Shown: positions 24,131 to 35,010 of the stretch, piece by piece
How the letters are laid out: every line of letters starts with the position of its first letter
Numbering within the stretch: position 1 is the first letter of the stretch
Source of the DNA: Scolanthus callimorphus
Taxonomy: Eukaryota; Cnidaria; Anthozoa; Actiniaria; Edwardsiidae
Direction of reading: 5' to 3'
Length of the DNA stretch: 64,000 nt
Assembly: GCA_033964015.1 (NCBI GenBank)
Contig: CM066924.1
Location: forward strand, 3,640,251 to 3,704,250
Position numbers and translations under genes: made by a program
The notes under the pieces: generated by a model
Databases searched by the model: none
Seen by the model: the letters and a program-made list of their open reading frames with translations, nothing else
Told to the model about the DNA's origin: nothing

Positions 24131-24541
24131 GTACACCAACCTCGCTGCTTCCAGTCTAACTGCAGGATATTTATTGATTTTGCTGCGTCGGTAACATGTA
24201 TATCTACGATCCTGGTGTGTTTGTTTAGTTGTTGAATTCGAATTTTGTGAAAAAATCCGTCTCGAAGTGCGTTCTGCCGATCGGTCCGTCGAGCCGATTT
24301 TTGGCTTCAGCCTCCCACCTTGTCTTTCTCTCAGTATGGGGGCGAATTGAAGATAAATCCGCGAAACTTCACATGAGCATCAAGGACAACCACAACTAAC
24401 AACATGGTAAGTTTCAGTAACTTTTATTGATAATTTCCTAAAAATTTCCAGGTCCAAACATCCCTTACCACAATCCCCATATAAACCCTATATTACTGTC
24501 AATACTTCAATGTTGTAGTACACAAACAATGTCCTGGGTCA
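24131..24541 (+). promoter_or_regulatory. Promoter/5'-exon-like sequence, uninterrupted copy of an inverted repeat
   Basis: CpG-rich stretch, pyrimidine tract (cttgtctttctctc at about 24320), then ATG at 24404-24406 directly followed by GTAAGT. This arrangement, with the start codon as the last codon of exon 1, is common in housekeeping genes such as ribosomal proteins. No downstream coding exon in phase could be recognised: the next acceptor-like tttccag leads to a stop after about ten codons. It is best read as a copied gene start. Confidence 0.5.
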
Positions 24542-25534
24542 CCTGTGGTGTCATTGTTATTTAAATAGGCACTGCTTCAGCAGCCCCATTGCCCTAAAAG
24601 AGGATGATCACACGGGTTCCATAGACACAAACTACAGCACTTAATAGTATAAAGTGTTTTTTTTGTCAAGTGTTTATGATACGGATTATTGTGATTTTTG
24701 TATACTAGTAAAATCAGCTAGTCAATGTACACCTATTTCACAAAACGGCACTCCCTCAAAACTGTCTGTTCATAGCCCGCGATGACGCCGCACCCACATA
24801 TGGCTGTGACGTGTAATTTAGGGAAATACCCGTTAGATTTCCCCACTGGATAGGGTTGCAGGCGAATCTCCCATGCAACATCTGAGATAGAAAAATATAA
24901 TAATGATAAAACCAACAACCTATCATCTTGCGTACGCACGACTAAACTCTTTCATATTGAGATCATGGATCAGTGAAAACAACCACTGAAGCATAAAACA
25001 CTTTATTATATAGACACGAGTGTTTTACTGGGAAATACGCCACTCGTAGGTCTCATACGAAGCTACATCCGGGTCCTCAGTGACATATTTTCCATATCCT
25101 CACTAGTAAGGATATCGGTCAAAACAAAAATGCTTGGAAATCAATTTGGAATGATTTTTTCTGGTTTGGCTATATAATACAAAGAACATTTCACGGTGGC
25201 TTGAAGATATGAGTTTTATTTTCTCGTGTCAAAAACAATATTTTACTCATTCGCTGCGCTCATTCGTAAAATATTGTTCTTGCCACTCGAAAATAAAACT
25301 CATATCTTCGCCCAACCGTGTAATATCCTCTATGTAATAACGCTAGCAATCCTCATTATATCCCTTTGCGCGCAGTTGAATATTAAAGCCATTGTGCAGC
25401 GATTAACGAAGCAGCTTACATGCAAAAACTCAACAACTGAGAATCACAAATCGCCAAACACACCGTCACTAAGCCATCAAGACATTTGTTGCATTGCTGA
25501 AAACATAATCAAGAAAATTAAGAAAAATATCATC
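24542..25534. promoter_or_regulatory. Upstream region of microprotein gene 1
   Basis: A TATA-like ctatataata lies at about 25170. A hairpin-forming palindrome at about 25212-25312 (arms atgagttttattttc and its complement) looks inserted, because the paralog upstream of 26920 lacks it. The sequence tcatggatcagtgaaaacaa near 24965 recurs at about 26709, so the duplicated unit includes this flank. No other gene is seen. Confidence 0.5.
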
Positions 25535-25717
25535 ATGTCTGCTTCAGTCGTCATTGCAATCATCGTTGGTATCACAGCCGTGACGTTTATTGTGGTGATT
25601 GCTGGTTTAGCACTGTGGATCAAATCGCTAAAGATTAGTAGCTCAGACAACCCTCCCGTGTATCCTTCTGGAAGATTCTCGTACTACGCTTATCAGCCTT
25701 CAGTTGTGGCGATGTGA
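25535..25717 (+). CDS. Single-pass membrane microprotein 1 with PPxY motif
   Basis: 60 residues. After MSAS comes an uninterrupted hydrophobic segment of about 25 residues (positions 5-28), then the basic KSLK at 30-33, a short serine stretch, and DNPPVYP (38-44) containing PPVY, a PPxY-type WW-domain ligand. Positive charge after the helix predicts an outside N-terminus and a cytosolic tail. PPxY tails commonly recruit NEDD4-family ubiquitin ligases; that role here is inference. The start is taken at this ATG because the paralog at 26920 has an in-frame stop just upstream and shares similarity from here. The frame also stays open 5' of the ATG, but through inserted palindromic DNA. Family not recognised. 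Confidence 0.7.
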   Translation: MSASVVIAIIVGITAVTFIVVIAGLALWIKSLKISSSDNPPVYPSGRFSYYAYQPSVVAM

Positions 25718-26595
25718 TTGAATTCAAGCGGGAAAAATAGGGGGAAAGAGACATCGTAACTCAAATTGAGTTGGAACATAAAAGTAATTATTTTAGTAAT
25801 CTGACCATATATTCCATTCTTGTTTTAGAGGGATCAGATGTGAAATATTGTTTACAAATGTGGATATTTTATAGAAGAAATAGCCAATCTGAGGGAACAA
25901 ATGGTTTCATTGTGATTTATTCAAGAACAACAATTAATACAACCACCCAGTTGGAACTGAAACTGCTGTGAATGTACCTGTTTAATAATATCACAGTTGA
26001 CTCATAACTCCCTGGACTCACGTTATTGTTATTTGTAACTAAGTATATAAAAGCAGACCTTTAGTACATAGTTCACAAAACCGTCATTAATTATGAAACA
26101 TTTGAGTGAAGAAAACTTGCTGTTAATGCAATGTGTGACTAGATTCGTCTACGTTGTTTTGCTGACATGCATCGCTGAGCGCAGGACAAGAGCAATATCC
26201 TACTTTCACAGAGTGTGGTAATCTGAAGGCTTCCAAGGCCCCGCCATTCGATACCTCAAAGACTTAGGATTTTCCACAAGTTGCCACAAAATTCCTTCAA
26301 TGGTTGCTAAAATAATTCACCTTGTTTAAAGCATAATATAAATGCTATACTTGTCCAAATAACTCTGTTCCTGTCTGTTGCTTCCTTGGACCCCGGTCAT
26401 AGCACATTTTCGGACGTAAAGCTTCCTCCAAGGGTGTCCGGCAATAGTCGGAAACGAGTTCAAGTTTTTTATGAACCTAATGTCTTTATAAGAATTTTTT
26501 AGTTCTTCATGAACAGTGACGACACTCAGAACTCTCAGATGCCCCCCCCCCCCCCCCCCCCCCCCCCTGCGAAAATTCAGAAGCCGCAACCTAAC

Positions 26596-26690
26596 TCACT
26601 TTGTTCACTGACCTGTGGAATTCCTCAAGGGACAATTCTAGGTCCCCTTCTGTTCCCCATTTATATAAATACATATGCATCATGTACACT
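26596..26690 (+). pseudogene. Reverse transcriptase fragment of a LINE
   Basis: Encodes CGIPQGTILGPLLFPIYIN, the conserved RT motif B region of non-LTR retrotransposons, with nothing recognisable on either side. It follows a C run of about 27 bases at 26541-26567. A dead fragment between the two microprotein genes. Confidence 0.7.
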
Positions 26691-26919
26691 ATAAACTCTT
26701 TGAGATAATCATGGATCAATGAAAACAACCACTGAAGCATAAAACACTTAGGCGCGCTAGTGCAATCCTCATTATATGCCTTTGTAGTTGAAAGCAAAGC
26801 TAGTGTACAGACGAAGCAGCTCACAAAAGCTCGAGACAACTAAATCACCAAGCACCGTCACTAAGACACATTGTGGCATTGCTGAAAACATAATCAAGAA
26901 CATCTAGAAAAAGATCATC

Positions 26920-27114
26920 ATGTCTGCTGCAGTCGTAATTGCAGTCGTTGTGGGCATCTCAGTCGTGACGTTTGTTGTGGTGATTGCTGGTTTAGCATTG
27001 TGGATCAAATCGCTAAAGATTAGCTCAGACAACCCTCCCGTGTATCCAAGAGAATACTCTCCTTCAGGAAGATTCTCATACGCTTTGCATCATCCATCAC
27101 TTATGGAGTTGTGA
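26920..27114 (+). CDS. Single-pass membrane microprotein 2 with PPxY motif, paralog of 25535-25717
   Basis: 64 residues. The hydrophobic segment, LALWIKSLKISS and DNPPVYP are shared with the 25535 gene. Against it there is one 3-base and one 15-base in-frame length difference, mostly I/V, S/A and T/S exchanges in the helix, and several silent changes. The flanking non-coding sequence differs by many indels not divisible by three. This pattern argues that the frame has been under selection. A TAG five codons before the ATG fixes the start. Its upstream and downstream sequence is paralogous to that of copy 1, so the two arose by tandem duplication. Topology and PPxY reading are as for copy 1; function unknown. 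Confidence 0.72.
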   Translation: MSAAVVIAVVVGISVVTFVVVIAGLALWIKSLKISSDNPPVYPREYSPSGRFSYALHHPSLMEL

Positions 27115-27118
27115 TAAT

Positions 27119-28625
27119 TCCAGCGCTAAAAGCGGGGCGAAAGAGACATCGTAACTGATAAAGTAACTGAGTTGGAACATCAAAGTAACAAGTCATTTTT
27201 AGTAATCTGACGATATTTACCATTCTTTTAAGTTCCCTGTTTTGATGTGGACTGACATAAGCAGAAATTCTACCAATCTGAAGAAACATATGGATTTATT
27301 CAACAAGAAAAAACAATTAATACCATCTAGTTTGAGTTGGAACTGAAACTGAACCTGTGAATGATGTATTATTGATTATCTCAATATATTCCGATCAGCG
27401 CGTGCTATATTTTGTAACTAGGTATATAGACAGTATCGCAGATCTTTTATAATAGTTCACTACCGTTTATTAATCATGAAAACTTTGAGTGAGTACTGTA
27501 AAGCTTGTTTGTTAATTATGTGACTAGGCCCATCTATCTAAGTACTATTATTGTTTTTGCCGAAATGCATCGCTAAGCACAAGACAAGAGCAATATCCTA
27601 CCTTCGCAGAGTGCGGTAAGGGACCGGTCATTATTTATCGCCTGGGGGGAAGGGGGAGGGGGCAGAGGATTTTGGTAATACAAGATAAAAATGCAGTGAC
27701 CCTCCCTCTATAAGTACAATGATTGACGTGATCCCCCTCAGAGCAGTAAACCTTTTCGTGATCCCCCGCTTTGACCTAGTAGAAGTACAATTTACAGATA
27801 GAGGGGATCGCATTTTTCTTTCGTTGCGCGCACGAATTTTGATAAACGCATTTCATCAAGCCTCAGAGAAAGTGTAGATGAACATTCCGTTTTTTTTATG
27901 TATAGTAAACAAATCCTCTAGGTTTTATTATTCATGCGCGCAATTGCGCGCCGAAATGACGAAATTATTATTATTCATTTGCGTGAAGCGCGGCTCAAAT
28001 GACGAATTTCTATGCTTGTAACGTCGAACACACGCTTACTCTTCTTTCGAACATAGTGACTGCCCGCCAGGCCCATCACTGCAGGGTATTTTTGGTAGAG
28101 TTTGTTTTTCATCGCCAAGATACACGTGTTCTTGTGAACGGTGCGAAGGTAGTGTCTTCGTTGCGCGAGTTGCCAAAGACTATGTAAGATAATATTCTTT
28201 TTGCGCGCGAAGCGCGCCGATAAATAATGACCGGTCCCTAAACCGTTAAGGCTCCTGGGGACCCGCCGATCGGGAAGTGAGTGGCCATCCATAAACAGGG
28301 TATCGCTTTTTTCAAGTGTCATCATGCGCTTTTGGTGTCATGGCCAGACCATACAGGGCATTCAATTCCCGAAATTTCAAGCTTTTTGTCATAAACAGGG
28401 TACGAAATCTAGCCAGTTTTTCTGTCATAAACAGGGTCACATTTTGCGATCTGGAGCGGAACACCGCTACCCAACTTTGGGTCGAGTACCACGCCGGGTG
28501 TATCTTTTAGACAAAGACTAAAATAGAAGCGATATTACGGCTTGGTTACTCAACCATCTACAAGCAAGAGCGTCCAAGCCTATATCACATAAACACTGCT
28601 TATTACAAAAGTTCTTATTAAACGC
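27119..28625. repeat. Segmental duplication, copy A (partner at 36478-37960)
   Basis: The 3' flank of microprotein gene 2 and the following 1.5 kb recur in the same orientation 9.4 kb downstream, with small indels. Both copies contain the same inserted MITE and a stretch with three cataaacagggt motifs (28290-28440). The same flank after gene 1 (25718-26230) is a more diverged third copy. Confidence 0.85.
27620..28238. mobile_element. PIF/Harbinger-like MITE with GGGACCGGTCATTATTTATC termini, copy A
   Basis: Left end gggaccggtcattatttatc, right end gataaataatgaccggtccc, flanked by the 3-bp direct repeat TAA (27617-27619, 28239-28241). Internal gcgcgcgaagcgcgc motifs. No coding capacity. Confidence 0.85.
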
Positions 28626-29205
28626 GATGACAATCATAAAGTATAAAAAGACATTTTTGGGTTCGAGAATCAGTGGGAGGGGGAGGGGAAGTTATTGTGG
28701 TACATTTGTACGAGAGATGCATGCTGATTGCTGAAGGGCGGATCTTTCTGCACATGCCCCAACGCACAAAATAGCTGTTAGCGAAGACCCCCGCGAAGCT
28801 GACCCTCAGACAAATGGCTGTCACCATAGCCTTCGCCACGAGGAGACGAGCCGGGGAGCTCTGGGTACGAGAATATCTGTCCGAAATGGCTAAAACGCGC
28901 TACCTAAGCGCACTCTTATACCGATGGGGGCTCGTGTTCTCGGCGTGTTATTTTTCCGACAGGAAGCTTTCAACGAAAAAAGAGCAAAAAAAGCTCGGGA
29001 CTCCAAACTGATGAGGGCCTGCATGAAGACGATCCGAATTAAATTTACATATCTCCTTGACAACGCAACAAGTGTACTCATTGGTCAGCGGTCAGCGGTC
29101 GTGGTCCAAGATGGCCACGCGAATTCTTACTCCGAGATAACGTAGGGATTCATGTTAAATGTAGTTCTATTTTTGTGCCTTATCTGTTTAAATGTTGCTT
29201 GGGAT
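28626..29205. other. LINE 5' flank and leader, with MITE fragment
   Basis: About 28730-28880 contains the gacgagccggggagctctgg motif of the repeat family seen at 1955 and 50630. The sequence from about 29000 leads into LINE ORF1; the element's exact 5' end is not visible. Confidence 0.5.
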
Positions 29206-29943
29206 ATGGCGGACCTATCAAAGAACAAACTGGCAGAAATGGAGGAGTCATTGAGCTTTTTCAATGATAAATTTGAACAACTCATGAAACGAGTCAATGC
29301 ACTGGAGTTGGACAATCAAGAACTAAGAGCAGAAAACAACGCCTTGAAGTCCAAGCTTAATACAGTTGTCAATAAACTGCAGGAGCATGCACTCCACATA
29401 GATGAGCAGGCTCAATATTCACGTCGTGACTGCTTGGAAATCAAGGGTCTTCCTTATAAAGAGGACGAAGAAATAGATGAGCTTGTCAGGGACGTTGCCG
29501 AACTAGCCGGAGTCGAGTTGAACGAGGAAGACATATCAATCTCTCACCGACTACCAGCAAGTGAAGAACCCTGGACTGACCATGCAGGAGTAGTTCACCA
29601 ACCAGGTCCGCCTCTGATAATTGCGAAGTTTGTCAGGAGAAGTGTGAAGGATGCAGTCTATCAAGCTCGGTTCAAATTAAAAGGCAAGACCACTCACAAT
29701 CTGGAAAGCTACGACGATGCAGACGAGGATAACAATATCTACATTTCAGAGAGCCTGACACAAACGAGGAAGAAGCTCTTCAAAGCATGTCTAAAGGTCA
29801 AGAAAGATTTCAAGCTAGCTATAGCTGCCACCAGTAACGGGAAAGTATACGTAAAGACTTCAAAGTTCAGTCGTCCTGTTTACATTAATTCCGAATCTGA
29901 TCTGGCCAAGCTGAGGAGTAAGCTAAGTACACCACCTTCCTAG
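29206..29943 (+). CDS. LINE ORF1: coiled-coil RNA-binding-type protein
   Basis: Starting at MADLSKNKLAEMEESL, the protein has a leucine/asparagine-rich coiled coil (about residues 5-75) followed by a region like the RRM of L1-type ORF1 proteins (YSRRDCLEIKGLP, IIAKFVRRSVKDAVYQAR). Such proteins coat LINE RNA and help target-primed reverse transcription. The frame is intact and about 245 residues long from this ATG. ORF2 follows on the same strand after about 58 bases. Confidence 0.8.
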   Translation: MADLSKNKLAEMEESLSFFNDKFEQLMKRVNALELDNQELRAENNALKSKLNTVVNKLQEHALHIDEQAQYSRRDCLEIKGLPYKEDEEIDELVRDVAELAGVELNEEDISISHRLPASEEPWTDHAGVVHQPGPPLIIAKFVRRSVKDAVYQARFKLKGKTTHNLESYDDADEDNNIYISESLTQTRKKLFKACLKVKKDFKLAIAATSNGKVYVKTSKFSRPVYINSESDLAKLRSKLSTPPS

Positions 29944-30001
29944 TCTCCTACTGTCAATTCAATTTAATCTATGTCATTTCTAATGATGATAAAAGAAATC
30001 A

Positions 30002-33000
30002 ATGGATTCATGTAGGAAATGTTCTATAGCTGTTAGGGATAACTGTAGGGCGATTCAATGCGACATTTGTCTAGCTTGGTTCCATCTAAAATGTACTGTA
30101 TTGTCAGTCAAAGACTATAATTATTATTCAAAGACAAATGACCTTTGGATTTGTCTGTTCTGTCGATCAGATGTCTTTCCCTTTAATTCCATTGATAATT
30201 CGGCTCTTGCTGAGCTAGCCTTTAATTCTAATGAGGCTTGCTTGTGTTGCAATAATATTCTGAATCTTAGACTAAAATTAGATTCGTTACCTCGTTTCGA
30301 CATAATGTCTTCCTTATGTAATCATTCTAGTTTATCCAAGGCTGATGTTGATCTACAGATGCCTTGTACTACTAGTTTTGAATACTATACTTCACATGAT
30401 TTTCATTCAAGTGATGAAATCCAATCCTGCCTGTCTGACAAAACTTTCTCAGCTTTACATTTCAATATCAGAAGCTTGAGTGCTAACTTTGTATCCTTTT
30501 TCCAATTATTAGAAGATTTGGACCACCATTTTCCTGTTATTGGACTTTCAGAAACACGCATATTGCATGGATCTGACCCAATCTCTAATACCAACCTCCA
30601 AGGCTATAATTTTCTATCACAGCCAACCTTGTCTGAGGCAGGGGGGGTTGGATTTTTTGTCAAGGAAAATTTGCGTTTTTCAATACGTAGTGACCTGTGT
30701 TGTTCTGAGCCTGAGTTTGAGTCTCTGTTTATTGAATTAGATACCCATAATCAGCATAATATTGTTTGTGGGGTGGTGTATAGACATCCTAATTCAAAAC
30801 TTGACCCACTCTTAATTTCCTCTACAAAGCAACCGAGAAATTAAATAAAGAAAACAAGTACTGTCTTTTAATGGGAGATTTTAACTTAAATCTCCTGAAC
30901 TATGAGACTCATTCTGACACAGAAGATTTTGTTAACACTTTAGGCGCCTATGATTTTCATCCGCAGATCCTCAAACCCACCAGAATTACAGATCACTCCG
31001 CAACCTTAATTGACAATATATTTTTTAATTCTCTGGAACACCAAGTTACCAGTGGCAATATCATCTCTGGATAACAGATCACCTCCCAAATTTTGTTATC
31101 ATAAATAATTAGCAGCATTACCACATAATTTTAAATTGTACAAAAGGGACTTCTCCGCTCTAGACAAACAGGCTCTCATATCTGAAGTGTCCTCTACTGA
31201 CTGGACTGGGGTTTTCCCATGCAATGATAGCGCCAATGTGAATGATATTTTTCAGTCTTTCTATAGTCACATTGCCAGGGTCATTGATAAACATGCTCCT
31301 ATGAGAAAATTATCCAAAAAGGAAGTAAAATCTCTCTCCAAACCATGGGTCTCAGTAGGCCTGAAAGTTTCTATAAAGAAAAGAGATCAACTCTACAAGA
31401 GGTATCTCCTTTCTAGGGACCCTTACTATTTAACCAAGTATAAGTATTATAGAAATAGGATATGTCATCTCCTCAGGGCTTCTAAGAGAAATTATTACCA
31501 AATTATTTTAATATGAACAATAGAAATATGAAGAATATCTGGTCAGGCATTAGATCACTGGTCTCACTCAAGCCTAGAAATGCTAGCATTCCTTCAAAAA
31601 TTATATCAAATAATAGAACTCTAGTAGACCCCAAATCTATTGCTGAAGAATTTAATACTTTCTTTGCCTCAATTGGAAGCACACTCTCTGACAAAATTGC
31701 TCCTACAGATATTAAACCTGAATCCTTTCTTGGGCCTCCACTGGTAAATAGTTTCTGCCTCTTCCCAGTTACTTCAGTAGAAATTGAAGATGAAATTCGG
31801 AATTTAAATTCGTCGAAGGCAACAGGTCCTTTTAGTATTCCTGTCTGCCTGCTAAAAATTTTGGGGACTTGTTTGTCAAAACCACTTGAAATCCTCTTCA
31901 ATCATTCATTTAGGAGTGGCTGTGTCCCAGACCAGCTTAAGTTAGCTAATGTTATACCAGTGCACAAAAAGGACTCAGTTAACCTCTTGACCAATTACAG
32001 GCCAATTCTTTACTGTCAGTATTTAATAAAATTCTAGAAAAACTCATGTATAAGAGGCTTATCGCCTTTATTAACAAATACAACATCTTGTATGAGAAGC
32101 AATTTGGTTTCCGCGAAGGGCATTCTACTTTACATGCTGCTCTACTTATTACTGATCGTATTCAAAAAGCTATAGAAGAGGGCCAGTACTCCTGTGGTAT
32201 CTTCCTCGATTTTTCCAAAGCATTTGACACGGTTAATCACAATATTCTTCTGAAGAAGCTTTCTCATTATGGAATCAGGGGTATTGCCAATCAATGGTTT
32301 GCCTCCTATCTCTCAAATAGAAGACAGTCTGTTGCTATTGGTAATACCTACTCAGAAAATCTAAGTGTGTTTCATGGAGTTCCACAGGGTTCAGTGCTAG
32401 GGCCTCTCCTATTCCTCATCTATATAAACGACTTCTATAGATGTAGTCGCTTTTTTAATTTTCATATATTTGCTGATGATACAAACCTCTTTGCTTCTCA
32501 TACTAGCTTACAAACACTAGAAAAGGGCATCAATGAGAATCTTACATTTGTGTCTAATTGGCTTACAGCCAATAAACTTCCCTTAATATTGATAAAACCA
32601 ACTTTGTTATATTTCATCCACCTCAAAAAGCCTCTAATTATGATGTACGACTAGTGATCAATGGACAGTCTATTAAGAAAGCTAAGTGTATTAAGTACCT
32701 TGGGATTCTCATTGACTCTCATCTTAGCTGGAAACAGCATATATTGCATATTTCAAAAAAGGTTAAGCGTTGTGTGGCATTCTCTCAAAAGTCAGACATT
32801 ATGTAAATGCTGCCACTCTTTCCATGCTATATTATTCACTAATTTATCCTTTTCTAACCTATGCAGCTGTGACATGGGGGAACACCTACACAACCACCCT
32901 AAGGCCTCTTCTTGTCCTCCAGAAGAGGGCAATTCGATTAATGACTTTTTCGGAATTTAGAGCTCATTCAGATCCAATCTTCCATGCCCTTGGTCTACTT

Positions 33001-33306
33001 AAATTACCTGAAATAATATTTTTGCATAATGCACTCTTTATGTATGATTTCTATTCAGATCGTCTGCCCTCTGTTTTTGATTGTTTCTTCTTATCAGTCA
33101 ACAGGATACATCAACACTATACCAGACTAGCAGCTAAGAAAACGTATTTCCTTCCTAAAATAAGAACTAATTATGGAAAATTTAACATCCGCTTCCTAGG
33201 CGCTAAAGTCTGGAACTCAATTTCTGAAGAATTCAAAAGTAAACCACGACCCTCTTTCAAGAAACTTTTGATTGACTCCTTCATCAATTCATATAATACT
33301 AACTAA
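30002..33306 (+). pseudogene. CR1/L2-like LINE ORF2: PHD finger, endonuclease, reverse transcriptase (frameshifted)
   Basis: The N-terminus is a PHD-type zinc finger (CRKC...CDIC...FHLKC...CLFC). An AP-like endonuclease follows (FNIRSL, LSETRI, GDFNLN), then reverse transcriptase with FLDFSKAFDTVNH, GVPQGSVLGPLLFLIYIND and FADDTNL, and the usual C-terminal domain (YSLIYPFLTYAAVTWGN). Frame changes or stops fall near 30835, 31072, 31510, 32010, 32610 and 32770, so no full protein is made. Domain order places it in the CR1/L2-like group; the clade is not resolved by eye. Confidence 0.88.
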
Positions 33307-33604
33307 GTTTTCACCATTCCTCCTAGTTATATATATCTAGATAATCTTTAAGCCACTTTCCCTTGTTCGTTTTGTATTAGTGTTTTTGTCCTGTATCTGC
33401 TGCCCGTGTATCTTGTTGATGTATCTACCTACAACTCTACAATTAATTTTTCCTATAGACCCTAGGCCGAGGTACTTGGCTCGATTAGTCCTGACTATTT
33501 CCAAGTGCCTTGTGCTCCATTAACCTGTAAAAACAAACTCATAAATCCTGTATCTTTTTCTTACGAGTGCTAAATAAAGTGTTGTTGTTGTTGTTGTTGT
33601 TGTT
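33307..33604 (+). other. LINE 3' UTR and (GTT)n tail
   Basis: Non-coding 3' region ending with aataaa at 33573-33578 and a (GTT)n microsatellite tail at 33580-33604, the 3' hallmark of many CR1/L2-type elements. Confidence 0.8.
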
Positions 33605-33884
33605 CATTAGAGCAGATTTCACGAAATTACTTACGACAGTCATATGAAATCCGCTCTAAATTAGATGGTGATCTGTAAAATTTATTATATATACCGATGT
33701 ATCTTAATGTGATATCAAGGTTAATAAATTTATTATTATCATGTTATTCATGACTGTCAAGATTTATGTAATTTCGATTGCATTGCGTTCTCATTAGCAA
33801 CTCATTTTTCACATGCAGCCCAAGTTAGTTAACACGGTTAATGCAGTTGTGCAGGGGCTCACAAACTTGTCCACCACGACACTA

Positions 33885-34295
33885 AGACCCGTCCACACTA
33901 CTCCGTTTTCAAACTAAAAACGGATACTTGCTCCGGATACGGCTATCGTCCACAATACAACACGAAAACGATCACCGAAAACGGATCAATCCGAAAACGC
34001 TCTCCAGAGTGGAGCGATTGAAAATGGAGCTGTTTGAAAACGCTGTTTTCTAGTGTGGACGGGTGAAAACAAAGCTATCTGAAAACGATGACGTCAGCAC
34101 AGCAAACCTGATCAATTTCGCGGGCCAACAGATCGAATGCGCATGCCTTGAGCTTGTTTGAGCACGCCCTCTGAATGCATAAGAGCATTTTCGTACGAAT
34201 ACGCTTTGTAGTGTGGACGGGCGAAAACGATAAGTGTGGACGCAAATCTTTTTGAAAACGGAGCACTTGAAAACGGTGTAGTGTGGATAGGGTCT
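33885..34295. mobile_element. MITE with GTCCACACTACTCCGTTTTC-type termini
   Basis: Left end gacccgtccacactactccg, right end cggtgtagtgtggatagggt. Internal repeats of gaaaacg and gtgtggacg, flanked by TAA on each side. Non-coding. Confidence 0.8.
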
Positions 34296-34619
34296 AATAT
34301 AGAGAAACAACTTACTTCGCGCGTATAACTTTTACCCAAATCAACTCAAATTTTGCTTTTGCTATAATGTTGGCAAGCTCTTTTCAAATATGGTATTGTC
34401 ATTTTCTTGGGATCAAAATTGAAAACGCCCTACGCAACACTTGCAAACTCCCCATTGCGTTTCTAGCGATGGCCATGCATGCAAAATCTGCTCTATTATA
34501 AAATTAACACCAACTACAACAACAACAAGCAAATTTATTTGGTGCCTTATACGGGATTGTACATCGGTATGGTCCAAATAAAATTTAAAAAAGGAAGAAA
34601 AAGGAGGTCGATGCTATTA

Positions 34620-35010
34620 TCCATGGATTCCTTTGATAGAATTATTTCTTGCAATCGTGCAGTCAAAAATGTATTTTGCAGTTATTCTGTTTGTTTCTTC
34701 TTTCTGATTCATGGTGATAATAAAAGAAAAAGCCCTTTCCGCAGTCATTACGTTTAGATCGACTTTAGTTTTATTTTTTAAGTCACGGTAGTACCTGATT
34801 TCTGAGATGATCATATGAGGGGCACTCTACAAAGTGCTGCTCGTTTTCTATTCCCCTTTCACAGATTGGGCAGAACCTCTCTTCTGGGGGTATGTAAGGT
34901 TTCAAATGTCTCCCGGTCTCGATGGTTAAATTATGATTACTTAGTCTTAATTTAGTTAGAGAGATCCTATGGCCGACATTGCTAATCTGGGAGAGATAAT
35001 ATTCAAAATT
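34620..35010 (-). pseudogene. C-terminal fragment of a LINE polymerase
   Basis: Minus-strand frames encode RLSNHNLTIETGRHLKPYIP, then CPICERGIENEQHFVECPSY, a zinc-knuckle-like end domain common in animal LINE polymerases. A frame change leads into YRDLKNKTKVDLN. RT core motifs are absent, so it is a truncated dead copy. Confidence 0.65.

Noticed and set aside
25226..25534. N-terminal extension making microprotein 1 into a 163-residue protein
   Set aside because: The open frame runs through an inserted palindrome, and the paralog has a stop just before its ATG; similarity in coding pattern starts only at 25535.
26030..26140. TATA-like gtatataaaagc followed by a short ATG frame, as a third small gene
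   Set aside because: In the paralogous copies at 27420 and 36750 the TATA-like box and the frame are not preserved.
27975..28325. Minus-strand frame repeated at 37412-37789, hinting at a conserved gene
   Set aside because: Both lie in the segmental duplication and overlap a MITE and its flank; their similarity is explained by duplication, and the frame is not kept at full length.
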